Of a DNA stretch of 64,000 nt, positions 15,001 through 27,000 are shown piece after piece (the first letter of the stretch is position 1; the number at the start of each line of letters is the position of its first letter). Both the position numbers and the translations under genes were made by a program. The notes under the pieces were generated by a model, which was not told the origin of the DNA, ran no database searches, and was given only the letters and a program-made list of their open reading frames with translations. The stretch spans positions 62,001-126,000 of the forward strand of contig CAWUHX010000228.1 in the NCBI GenBank assembly GCA_963922205.1, given 5' to 3'. Origin of the DNA: Romanomermis culicivorax. Taxonomy: Eukaryota > Nematoda > Enoplea > Mermithida > Mermithidae.

Positions 15001-18000
15001 TTTAATACGTTGAGAACTAGTAGGCTTATTACTGTAATCAATGAAAAATATTTTCGTCAGTAAGCTGCAAATAGAACAACTAAAATTTTCCGTCAAAAAC
15101 CCGGTTAAGTTGTAAATTTTTTCAAGTAGCATAGGCTATAGTAGATGATCTGTCCAAGATATTTAGTCTTGGAAAAACTAGTGGAAAATTCGTAAAATAT
15201 TTATATAATCAGAAGCTTCAAGAAGCCTTTTACAAACTGTAAACGAGTCTTATGAACTCTAGAGATTCACATTTTTCATGCAAGACATCCCGACAAATCT
15301 ACAACTGTCGCATTTTTTCTAACGTTAAATATTTGTTCATGATTGAAAGATTTGGACTTTGAACCATATTTTCTCCAATAATCAGATGCATCGACGGTCG
15401 CTGTCAACCATACGACTGTTTGGCAAGTGGTCTGGACGACTGTCCGGCCAATGCCCGTTGCATAGAAAGACGTTGTCAGTGCATCGAAGGGTTCAGGAGC
15501 CATGGTCCGATTTGCTTACCAATATTGCAAGGCACAACGTTGGGCGGAAATGACGTCAAAAACGACGGGGCTACTCAAAGTCCAGATAGTGGTTTATGTT
15601 TTGGTCAGTTGAGATTTTATCGATTCCTGTAAAGTTTCTGCGAAGGACATGCTTCAATGATCTGAATGAACATCTTGCGATGAACTGGTGTACTGGAGAT
15701 CATACATTTTCTTAGGTGAAGATGGTTTGCTAAGTCCTACTTGGTTTCCAGCAAAATCCTGGTTGATCCCCCAGAATTTTAAAGTTTTGCCAACAAATAT
15801 ATTAAGCATAAAATAAATATGATTTTAACATAGTTCAGTGCTCTGTGAAGACTTGATCATTTAAAGATTTGGAAATTTCGTGTAGAAATGCTGAAAATTA
15901 TCAGGAAGGTTGTTTGTTGTAACTGAAAGATCAAACTGGGAAACCGAAGTTTTAAAGCATTCTGTTCAATTTTGACCGAGTTCAAGGCACTTTTGAAAAT
16001 AAAAATTAGGGTCGGTGCCCCCAAAATTTCTATGCTGTACTGCCTGCTAGTTATTAGTCATTATTTGATGCTCTTGTACATACGTGCAAAACTTGAAATT
16101 TCGAAAATTAGAGTTCTTATTTTTATAAAAAAATCATCAATCAATTCCTCTACATTCGAAGCAGAAAGCGGAAAAAATGCAGAAAGTCGCGAAAGATCTT
16201 GGGCCCTTGCCAAAATTTTGAAGAAAAGTCTTGGTCGTCAATTATGAAAATTCTATTCGAATCAGCCTTAGAAAGCAAAAAAGTTCGGAAAAATCTGCGA
16301 GCAGATAACCAGTCATTATCAGCCAGCATTTGTTTTCGAAGTTGTAACTAAAACTTACTTGTTTATTATTTGCATGAACATATTTTTTCTTCGCGTAACT
16401 CATTTGCAAAAGATGAACCATAGTGTCAGGTTGGCGGACACTAATCCTTTAGTACATTATCCCAATTCCTTCAAACTTTCGTCCCATCACGGCTCTTTTT
16501 TTATGATTATTTATGATTTTTTCTTTTCTGTTGATTTTTCTTTTTTCTTGATGATTGTTACTCGTATTAAGAGACATTAAATTTCATTGTTAATGACGTA
16601 AAGATAAGTAACTTCAGAAATCAAGTTAGCCCAGCCTATTTTTTCTCAATTTCAACTGAAATTTTGATTTTTTTAACCTTCACATGCAAGGTTTTTGCTT
16701 GAGAAAACCATTCAACACGAATTCTTTGGAGACTTGATCATACAAAACATACATCTGCATAGGGAGGTACCATCATACAAGGAAAATTTATTATGATCCT
16801 ACAGCAAAGTGCACTGTACTAAAGATGTAAGGTACCCTGAAATAAGCAATATAATTATACAAACTCGGGTCTTGAAGTCAACAGGGTTTCTGCAAATTTG
16901 AAGAAAAACATGTAAAAAAAGGCGACAACACCACTCTTGGATTAAAAAACTTTTTGGCCGAGTTTGCAGAGTAACCTGAATCAAATTTCCACATAAATTT
17001 GCTAATGAAGCTCCACCCCATGCACACCTACAAAATATTAAAATTTCGTGCTCAACAGTTTTCGAGATTTCAGGGGGATGTTTTGCCTACTTTGCATAGC
17101 TTTTTTAATTTGCAGAAGCCCTATTGATTTCAAGGCTCCGGTGAGTAAGGTGAGCCAAAAAAGGCGACTATTAAACGTTGATTTTTAGAAAAAAGTAAAA
17201 TAGATTCAATCATAAGAACCATATAACACCTGAAAACTACAAGAGAGCCATTTTAATGTGTCTTCCTTTCTGTTTCATCACTAATTTTAATCAATGGCAG
17301 AATTAATTTTGCTTCGATTTTGCTTTTTTTAACGGGTGTCCAGTAAAAATCTGGACTACCATAAAATGTCGTTCTTTACAATGCCAATTTCAATTATGGG
17401 ACAATCAATACATAAAGTTAAAGAGCAAGAAAAACTCTAGAAGATAGGGTTAATTATAAGCTTCAATAATTATATTTCGTCATACAGTATCAATTGTTTT
17501 GCGAGTACTCACAGCCAACTTCTGTACAATATTGTTATCAACTTCCTTTAAACAGTACTTCATGTGAGTTATCAGTTATTATAAAGTTTTTGCTTGCCAA
17601 CCTTGGGCATAGGCCAAACACTTCTCAGATAAAATCAAAAATCCTTGATGGCTCGAACTTCAAGAACACAGACAGGGTTTAAAGACTTTTCCACAAATTC
17701 CTCATTTTCAACATGAAAGTGATCCAAAACGATTTTGGCATAATGTGCACTTACTTGATCTGGCCAAAAGACATATTCATCTTGAGTGTAGTTGGCGAGG
17801 ATGTATGGGATCAACATATGCTTAATGCATTCCTTCAAATAACATTGAGCATTGATGGCATAGGCAGATTTGCAAATGAAACCTTGTGAGAAGCCATTCA
17901 GCCTGGTGTCCACCCAAACCAAAACTTTCTGTTTGAACTTTGTTTTTTTAACAAATTTAACATCTGAAGGTGTGCCTGATATGTTCTGAGTGTAAAACCC

Positions 18001-21000
18001 GCCATTGCTATTTATGAAGGAGTGCGAAAAATTAAAATATGACTCATCATCTATGATAAAATATTTTTCACCAAAACTTCAAAGAAGCCAGCCACACTTC
18101 GTCTTTGCCAGGTGAATTTGCCGATCAGATCTAGAGGAAATTCGAATTTTTTTCCTATACTGTAATTTTAAATTTTTCTGAACAATTTTGTGTATGCACG
18201 ACTTTGAAGCTCCAAATTTTATGGCAGCCAGGCGAATAGACACAGAGCAACTGTCTTTGAATGCCGTAGTGAGCCGCTTCAGTTTGGTTTTTGTAATAAT
18301 TTTTTGCTTTCTGCCAGATCCAGGACAATGATAAGATGGTTGGTTATCGGCATACCTTTGTAGAATACAATAGATCGTACTTTTTGGAATGCCTTCGTTT
18401 TTTAAATGAGAAAACGTAAATTATTTTCCTTCTCCTAAGTGGTTAGAATAGAACTTGTACACACCAGAACATAGAGCTTCCTCTTTGGAGGACATTTTAG
18501 AAGCAAAAAAGTGAGCACAAGAAAAAAAAATTACACTGATAAGATATAAATTTCATGTTCTTTCTTTACAATGAAGTAACTCACTTGACACTATTTCGAA
18601 AATTTGGTGTCACAGTGCAGTATTGAAAAAAGTCCAGATTTTTACCGGACACCCGTTATAATTTCAAAAAAGACCTCTTGATTTTGAGAAAACTTTGCCC
18701 ATGTTGTAACAATAAACTGATGAATTTAAATGACCTGCTAATTGCAAATCTGAGTTATTTTTAAAGGTATTTATCTATCTGAACAATATTACAGAATTCT
18801 TTCCACAATAGGACAACTTTTACTGTGATTTTTACTTTTTAGTTTTATTTCAAACTTTTACAAACCTTTTCTTTTTGAAAAATGACCACTTTTACAAGAA
18901 AAATTTTATGCAAAAACCATCGAAGCTAGAAGCATTAAATTTAGCCCTTACAGCAAGGACAAATAGAGGATTCTGATGCAGCAGTTTTCATTAAAAAAGT
19001 TTCATCCAATCGAAAGTTGTTAAGGTCAGCATTGACCGCTTTTTTTGGCTCACGCTGTATTTGGTACAATGCACTTCGCTGCAGGATCAAACAAATTTCT
19101 TTATATCATGAAATCTATGATACAGAGACTTGGAAATCTCACTTCAAATTTTTGAAAACCCTAATATCTTATTGGCACTGTGAGAAAACGAAGTTTAAAT
19201 TGAATCAGAATCAAAATTGATTCTGACTAATTTTGACTGAGTTGTGAGCACCTTTGAACAAAGTAATTTTGGATTTAACTGACACCCCGCCAAACTTTCT
19301 ATAGCCGTAGGCATACTTAGCCGCAACGGGCGAAAAAGTTTGCGGCTCGCACACTTTTTTGCGGTTTTCAAAAATTGCGACCCGCAAGTCACCCGCAAAA
19401 CCGCAATGCGGTTGCGGGTGGCAACCCGCAACCGCATTGCGGTTTAGTGCGGTTTATAGACCCGCAAAAAGTTCTCGGGTGGAGTACTTTTTGCGGTTCT
19501 GGCAGCCGCACTTGATACAGTATATGCCGTTTCGCGCTGAATAACACTGAATACCTGATCTTTATCAACTAGAAAACTTAATTATTTCCAGAATTTGCTT
19601 TGTCCAGTGTTTTTTTTCTGCAAAGGAATCTTTTGAGAAGAAAAATTCGGGAATAAAGAAAAAAATTTATGCAAGGTTCTCATTGTCGAAAAAATTTTCG
19701 GGAATCGGAAACTGAAAAGATGTATTTTGGTGAACACTGTTTTTCCCGCCGGCTTTTTCGTCAAATGGCGATAGGGGTAAAAAATTTTTCCCCAATTTTC
19801 TAAAGTCTTTTTTCGCTTAAAAATGCTCATAGACGGTTTATTGTAGTGTTTTTAAGCTTTTGAAACATGATGTTTTTAGAGCGGTTGATTTTTTCCACAT
19901 GAGAACCGGACCCAAAATTTTTTTCCTCATTTCCCAAAAATTTTCGCCATTTTTAAAAACGTTTATAATGTGCCTACGGATGCTTTTCCATGCAATTACG
20001 AGCATACCCAAGCATTTTGACGCTTTTGGATTCGGAAACCTACAACCTTGCATCTCTTAAGTAATTTTCGGTTCGAAATTGCGGTTAACTATGCTTACAA
20101 TTGCGGTTTTCCGGTTCCGCATTTTTGCGGAACCGCAGAAAAGTATGATATTGTGAGAGCCGCAACCGACCCGCAATTGCGGGCCGCAAAATTTGCGACC
20201 GCAAAAAAACCGGTCAAGGATGCCTACGGCTTATACAGTACATGTACGCTAGAGACTTGGGTTTCATCGTTCCAGATACAAATGCTCTGTATCTTGAATG
20301 TTTTCCTTTATCGTGATAATCACGTGCGAATCCTCTCGAAAACAAACTTCCTTCGTTGCAGCCAAATGTCATTCCAACGCCGCCTGCATCCAAAATCGCT
20401 GCCAATGTCTGGACGGCTACGTGGGTAACGGCGAAACTTGCGTCGAAGATCCGAACGATTGTATCGCAGTCCCGACGCTTTGTCACCCCAAGGCCATTTG
20501 CTTGGGGCGCCGCAATTGCTCTTGTTTGGCCGGCTATGAGGGTGACGGTCGCGACCATTGCTACCGGGTGGCGGTTTCGGAAACAGCTGCGTCGACGACG
20601 CCGATATCTCGGACATCGGGCAGCGGCAGCGTTGGACGATCCACAGAGTAAAAAATTGTAAATTGTGTGTGCAGCACGAATTGACCACATTTCTTGTAAA
20701 GTTACAGTAATCTGCAGGCTATGTTGTCACTTTAACTTGATTTCTTGATTTAGAGCGATTACTTCCATCCGGTTATCGAAAGTTACGCCTTCGTCCCCAT
20801 CCGTGGATTGCCGCCACGAACCATTCCACTGCCATTCGATGGCCGATTGTACGCAGGACGGCGAGTGCGTTTGCCAAAAAGGTTTCATCGGCGACGGGAC
20901 CTGGTGCGCTATCAATACGACCGACTGCAACATAGTGCCCATGTTGTGCAATGCAAATGCTAGTTGCATCGAGACAAGGTGAGTATTTCAACACAGCTGT

Positions 21001-24000
21001 CGGAGATGAAAATTTTCACCTATGTATACATAAATGCATACTGCGAAGTCTGGGTCCGATTCGTATGTACTTGGAATTCCAAGTTCCAAGTCCCTAGTCT
21101 TGGAAAATCAGTGATTTTTCCCAATTTCGGTTCGTATGTTGAGAGTGGCCAAAGCAGCCACCTCAACTGCGAATTGTTGCAAAAACGAGAGCGTCTTTCC
21201 CGCTGCTCGGTTGGCTCAGTTGGTTAGAGCGTGCGGACGGTAGCCGCAAGGTCCTGGGTTCAAGTCCGGGCCTCAACACTGGTGGCCCCTAACAGGAGTT
21301 AGGGGCCACCAGTGTTGAGGCAACCTGTTCCCGCTACTCGGGGCTTCAGTAAAAGTTAGGCTCGGTCCGGGACTTGAACCCGGGACCGTGCGGCTACCGT
21401 CCACACGCTCTAACCAACTGAGCCGACCGAGCAGCGGGAAAGGAGCTCTCTTTCTGCAACAATTCGTAGTTGAGGTGGCTGCTTTGGCCACTCTCAACAC
21501 GTATGATTTTTTACTTTCCAAGTCTTCCAATTTCCAACTTCCAAGTCCCATGTCTCGGAAGATCGGCAACTTTCCAAGTTTCAGTTCGTATGCTCAAAAA
21601 AATTCCAAGTTCCGAGACTTGGAATTTCCAATGATTCTACCCAGTAAAACTGCATATTTCCATGTATCAGTTCGTATGCTCTGAAAATTTTCGACTGGGA
21701 TTCCAAGACTTGGAGAATTTACTTGGAAAATATGGAAACTTTCTCCCGGTCAAATTTCAGTTGGAAATTTGTTTCCAAGTGTGGCAGTTGCATCATTGAC
21801 AGTTTATGTCCTTGTTTTATTATCATGGATTACATGTTTGATGAAGCGCTTCATCAACAAACAAGGCAATTTTCATCTCCAATTAATTTTTACTTTACCC
21901 TCCAACCTTTAATGGAATGGTATTGATTAAGTCCAGTTAACATTCGTTTACTGGTTGATAGGATTTCCCCTTATTTCCACCTATGTGGCAAACGAAATGT
22001 TGATTTGTCTATCGATCAAAGAATCTTGATTGGACTGCAATGTTTGATGTCGAGTTCATTTTATTATGTCATTGGTGATGCTCATGTTAAACATTTAACA
22101 TTGCTCGGAACTTCTTTACAAAATAGTTTCCCAGAAAATCTCGAAACTTAATGTCCCTTCGTTCCTCACGCTTTCAAAAACTATTTTTTTGCGCATTTTG
22201 TCATTTGCTTTGGCAAATTTTTGACAAGGCATTTTGCCGAAAAAACAAGGTCCATTGATTTTGATACAATTAATAACAACAACTCATTCTAAGCCCGAAT
22301 AAACAGGAAATGAAATAACCTGTTACCTACACACTTTATAAATTTCAATATTTGGTGCACTAAAAAAAAGCCATATGCAAATTGGACTTGAAAATTCCAA
22401 GTCCTTGGAAAGAGCATACGAACCGGTACTTGGAAACTTGGAAAAAAAACTTGGGGACTTGTGAAATTTTAGTCATTTTCCAAGTCGGAAAAAGAAAATG
22501 ACTAGGAATTTTTAACCGAGGCTACGAACCGAAACTTGAAGACCAGGAATTCCAAGTCCTTAAGAACTTGAAACTTGGAACTTGAAATTCTAAGTACATA
22601 CGAATCGGCCCCTGGGGTGTCAAACGACTTTTGGGGCTGGAGGATCGTGAATCGACCAAACTCTAAGGCGGAGCTAATGAAGAGAAAAAATTTTATTTTT
22701 CAGCCAAAAAGTGGTTCCGAAATAGTAATTTTTGTCTTGAAAACCGTTAAAAAATATACTGGGTGAGTCAAAAAAAGCGACCGGTGCTGACCTCCATAAG
22801 TTTCGGACGGATGAAGCTTTTTTAATGCGGATGGCTGCATTAGAATCCCCTATTTGCCTTTGTTGTGAGTGTTTATAGTATGTTTTTCTTGAAATGCTTC
22901 TAAATAACGAAAGTGGAAAGCAAGTAGTATCTCAGATTTTCATGATTTGCTGATGAACAGTATATGATATAGGACTGGAAATTTGAGAGCATACTGACCT
23001 AACGTTTGATTTTTCTAATTTTTCGAGCAACAAATTTTACAGTAAGAGATCTATGTAAACGCTTTTGACGACAGTACTGATTTGTGTCACTTTTCTATTT
23101 GGAAGCATTTTGTAAAAAAATAGACTATAGTTTTATGCTCCTAGCCTTTTTGGTCTTCACATGAAAAGAAATTTCGTAAAAGTAGTCATTTTTTAGAAAG
23201 TAAAAGTTGTGAAATCAAACTAAAAGTTGTCCTATTGTGAAAAGGGTTTTATAAGGTTATTTACACACGAGAATACTTTAAAACACGCTCAGATTTTTAT
23301 TTGATACGTAACAAAGTCATCAGTTTCTTGCTTCAATATGAGCAAAATTTCGTCACGAGCTTTTGTTTTGAAATTGGAAAAAAGCAAAGTCAAAGCAAAA
23401 TCAATTCTGCCATTGACCAGTTCGGAAAACGATTAAAATTGGTGACGAAACAGAAAGGAGAACTCATTAAAACGGCTCTGTTGTAGTTTTCAGCTGTTAT
23501 ATGGTTGATTGAATCTATTTTGCTTTTATTCTGTTGTAAAATATGTTGATTTTTGTCAATTATTTTTCTTACTTACCAAAAAATCGATGTTTAGTATTTT
23601 TGATTCTAGTCAGTCAATATTTGGGAAATCTGACTGAAACTTTGCGTTTTACACGCCAGATGTTTCATCTATCGACGGCAGCAAACCGCATTGAATAAGC
23701 TCCATCGATTCGAAAGCTATAAAAATCAGCGCCGGTCACTTTTTCTTGATCGTTCTGTATTTGTGGTGCTAAGCGACTATAAAATTGACATTTTTGACCG
23801 TTTTTGCTTAAAAACGACCATTGTTCATCAAAAAATTAACATGTTTGTTCATTTCCTACTTGTATTTATGTAATAGATCGGATTCAGCATTTTATGTGAT
23901 GGATCAGGTGCAGCGTGGATACAGTTCACCTAAGTGGTTACTCTAGAACTTCTATTATCATAATAAGATTCGTATTATTTACAGAAATTAAGCTTTTCTT

Positions 24001-27000
24001 CGTTGGAAAACTCACATCCATACTTTTATGGGAGCATGGTTAGGTGCTTATAGTGCTGAAAAGCTTTCTCAAGCACTCAACTAGATGGAGAAATTCCTTG
24101 TACGCTCAAGTAGGTCTGTTTGGAATACTTCTCAAAATCACGACGGTTTTAGGGAAATCAGGCCTACGAGAGATATTTATTCTCAACCTCTGAGATGATA
24201 TTTCACAGAATATATATAACTACTTGTTTTTCTAATTAGTTGCTTGAAATCTGTATTAACAAATTACTTCTGCCTCATCGATAGATCTCTAAACTTATGA
24301 TGTTAAGTTTGTTGTTTCAATGACCCTCGAAATGCACGCATCTTTTTGGTCATCAATTCGAACTTTGTATGTCTTTTTGCGTTATTCAATAATTGTTTGT
24401 TATTCACAAATATGTGAATAATACATGAATTTTGGAGAATTGTAGGTCACTTTTACTGAAAGCATTACCGGAAAATGTGCAGCTCTTCGACGTGTTGTTA
24501 GCAGAAAACGATCAAGATATAAAATAGTCTATTTACTCCAGTTTCATTTTCAAGCAGCATTATAAGAAAACTGAGTATAAGAAAACCAGACTATCGTTGT
24601 AAAAATATATCTATACAATCGTTTTTATTACAAAATTGACTCTAAAAATCCGCCTCATAAATTGTTGACTTCTTGAAAATCTGCTAGAAAAAGATATTCA
24701 AATGCATGATTCGTTCAAATTATTTCTAATTTTTTTCATGTCATTATTCCATTATTTACATTTCTTCCATTCTAAACAACAAATTTTATTTCGTAATTTC
24801 TCAATTAATCTTAATTTTTACTTCTTATTCTAATTTATCCCAACTTTTTTCATTTTTTCGCCAATTCCTTCAATTTTTCCGCAAAACATGGTGCATCCAT
24901 CACATTAAACGGCCCCGGGTGTGCATTTGACCCGTCCTTCACGATATTCATTCGATCAAAGTTCTCACTATCATTGTGCAAATCAATTGGGGTTTTCGTT
25001 TGGCATTGCTTCCTGATTAAATGATCAACTATGTTTCAAGCATGAAAATACCTCTGCGTGAATTTCTACTGCTTGTTGCTTATTGCTTATTGATTGAATC
25101 GAAGTATTTCAAATTTTTGTACCAACTTCATCGTTGAGATGGCCGCAATTCATCGTGCCGTAGGATTTAACTATAATAATTCAGCTATAGATTCCCTAGA
25201 GAATACTCTATATTTGGATTGAAAAGTCAATAAAATGAAAATTTGAGCATTGAAATACAGGCATTTATGCTCTTGTACAAAAATTGAAAATCATCGTTTC
25301 TGGATGTTGCTCTTGACATATTTCGTGTACCGTCATGCTGATTTTTTCCATCTCTTTTGCGAACTGCTGGTGGGGAGATGGCATTATGTTGTACGGCAGG
25401 CTATTACTTTCCGTATGAAACTGGCTCGAGGAATGCAAAGATTTCTGACTGAAAATTGTGATTTTTATGTTTGCATGAGTCACATATTGTCTGTATCTCA
25501 ATCGGCAGATAACGCATTCAATTAATTCCACAACAGTGTATAGGTTTCTGCATGACGAAATTGTAACCCAAGGATGAGGGTATGCAAACCTACAACTAAA
25601 AAAATATGAAATTTAGCATAAAAATTTGCAATCTTTTTATTTGATCCATTACTCAACACGTCAATAGCAATAATCACTTGACTAATATCATTTGATGTAA
25701 AATGCAACAAGTCTACTTGTCTCGATCAAAAAATTCTGGGAAACCGTCAAATATTTGTCAATCTAATAGCGAAAGTAAGAAATAAAATTAGAAGCATACA
25801 TGCACATAAGGAGTAAGAGGTAACGCCGCCTACCGGAAACCCTGGACACCTCCATGATCCGAAAAATCAGCAAACACCCCCTGTTGAACTTTTTCGAAGA
25901 CAGTTTTTTATGCTTTTATGCATATTTTGAATGGAAAACATGCACGTGGATTTTTTTTTTGTTTTTTTGCTCATCCACCCTTACCCCCTAAACGAAAATT
26001 CCGAGGGCTTTCCTCTGGATAATTCTTGCCGTGCAAATCTGGCTAGAAGCCATCATTTTCTTGGAGTGCATCGCTGCAGCAAAGTGACAAACAAGTTTCA
26101 TGCAAAGTTTCGACAAAGCTATCTGCAGCGAAGAAACTGGATGCTATTTTTTCTTTCTGGTGTCTTTTGTGCTGTCGTCTAGAGACACCCTGTTGTAAGG
26201 TAGTTCATTCTGTGTTCTCCATAGTTTATGTAATCATCGTTGCTTTCTTGTAGTTTACTTCAGTACGCCGACGAAGCTTCTGGTTGCACGATTTGAATTG
26301 AAATGTCAAAAATAATACGATTTTGTGATGATAAATCCTGCAATAACTACAGTTTTTTTTAATTTTTCAATACAGCATGGTATGAATTTTTTGTGATTTT
26401 TTGTGCCACCTTAATAAGAGTACATACTGTAGAAATCTTTTGTAATGTTTCACAGAATTTTTGCGTTGGCATACTTCTTTTCTAAGAAAATAATCATTTT
26501 TTCCTCTGAAAAAATTACCTATACTTTGGCCGCCCTCGCCTCCCTTTGGAGCACGTCTCTCTTTGGCGCCCAATGTTAAAGTCGTCAAAAGCAGACTGCT
26601 GTCTTAATTTGGCGTCATTATAATCATTTATTTAAATAAACGCATATGATTAGGCTTAGGCTTAGGTTTGAGCTTAGGTTTAGGTTCAAGCTTAGGCAAA
26701 AATGCCCCGGAAGTGACAAGTTTACTGTAGTACAAGAAATTCACACTTCGATACCAAATCTGCGTAATTTTTTGAGCTGCGCTATCGATTCACGAAAAAA
26801 GACAAAAAAACGAAAAAAATTCACCTTGTGCTTTTTTTCTCAAAACCTAGCCGAACGAAGGTCTGAAAATTTTATTCAATTTGAAAACTCAATTTAACGA
26901 AAATTGCCTTCGGTAAACCCAAAAGAATATCATACCTAGTTAAGACTGTCGCCAAACAGAGTTTGGCGATAAAACCTTTTCCAGAAACTGGCCCATGAGA

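Larger units (their letters stand above)
21138..21498. repeat. 361 bp foldback element carrying two tRNA-like sequences
   Basis: It starts GTTGAGAGTGGCC and ends GGCCACTCTCAAC. The arms are largely complementary along their length. Each contains a tRNA-like sequence, and at the centre is a perfect 23 bp inverted repeat (21271-21293 and 21298-21320) with a four-base AGGA loop. CGTAT lies just outside both ends and may be the target duplication. Confidence 0.85.
21052..22612. repeat. 1.56 kb inverted-repeat element rich in ACTTGGAA/TTCCAAGT
   Basis: The ends GGGTCCGATTCGTATGTACT and the complement of AGTACATACGAATCGGCCCC are inverted repeats. Subterminal regions contain many TTCCAAGT / ACTTGGAA repeats. 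The foldback at 21138-21498 is inserted in the left arm. No transposase is seen. Confidence 0.75.

Noticed and set aside
20214-20690. Long minus-strand frames opposite exon l
   Set aside because: Antisense shadows of a well supported EGF exon.
21360-21432. Functional threonine tRNA gene
   Set aside because: C at position 33 and location in a mobile foldback with a broken twin make a tRNA-derived repeat more likely; kept as tRNA-like only.
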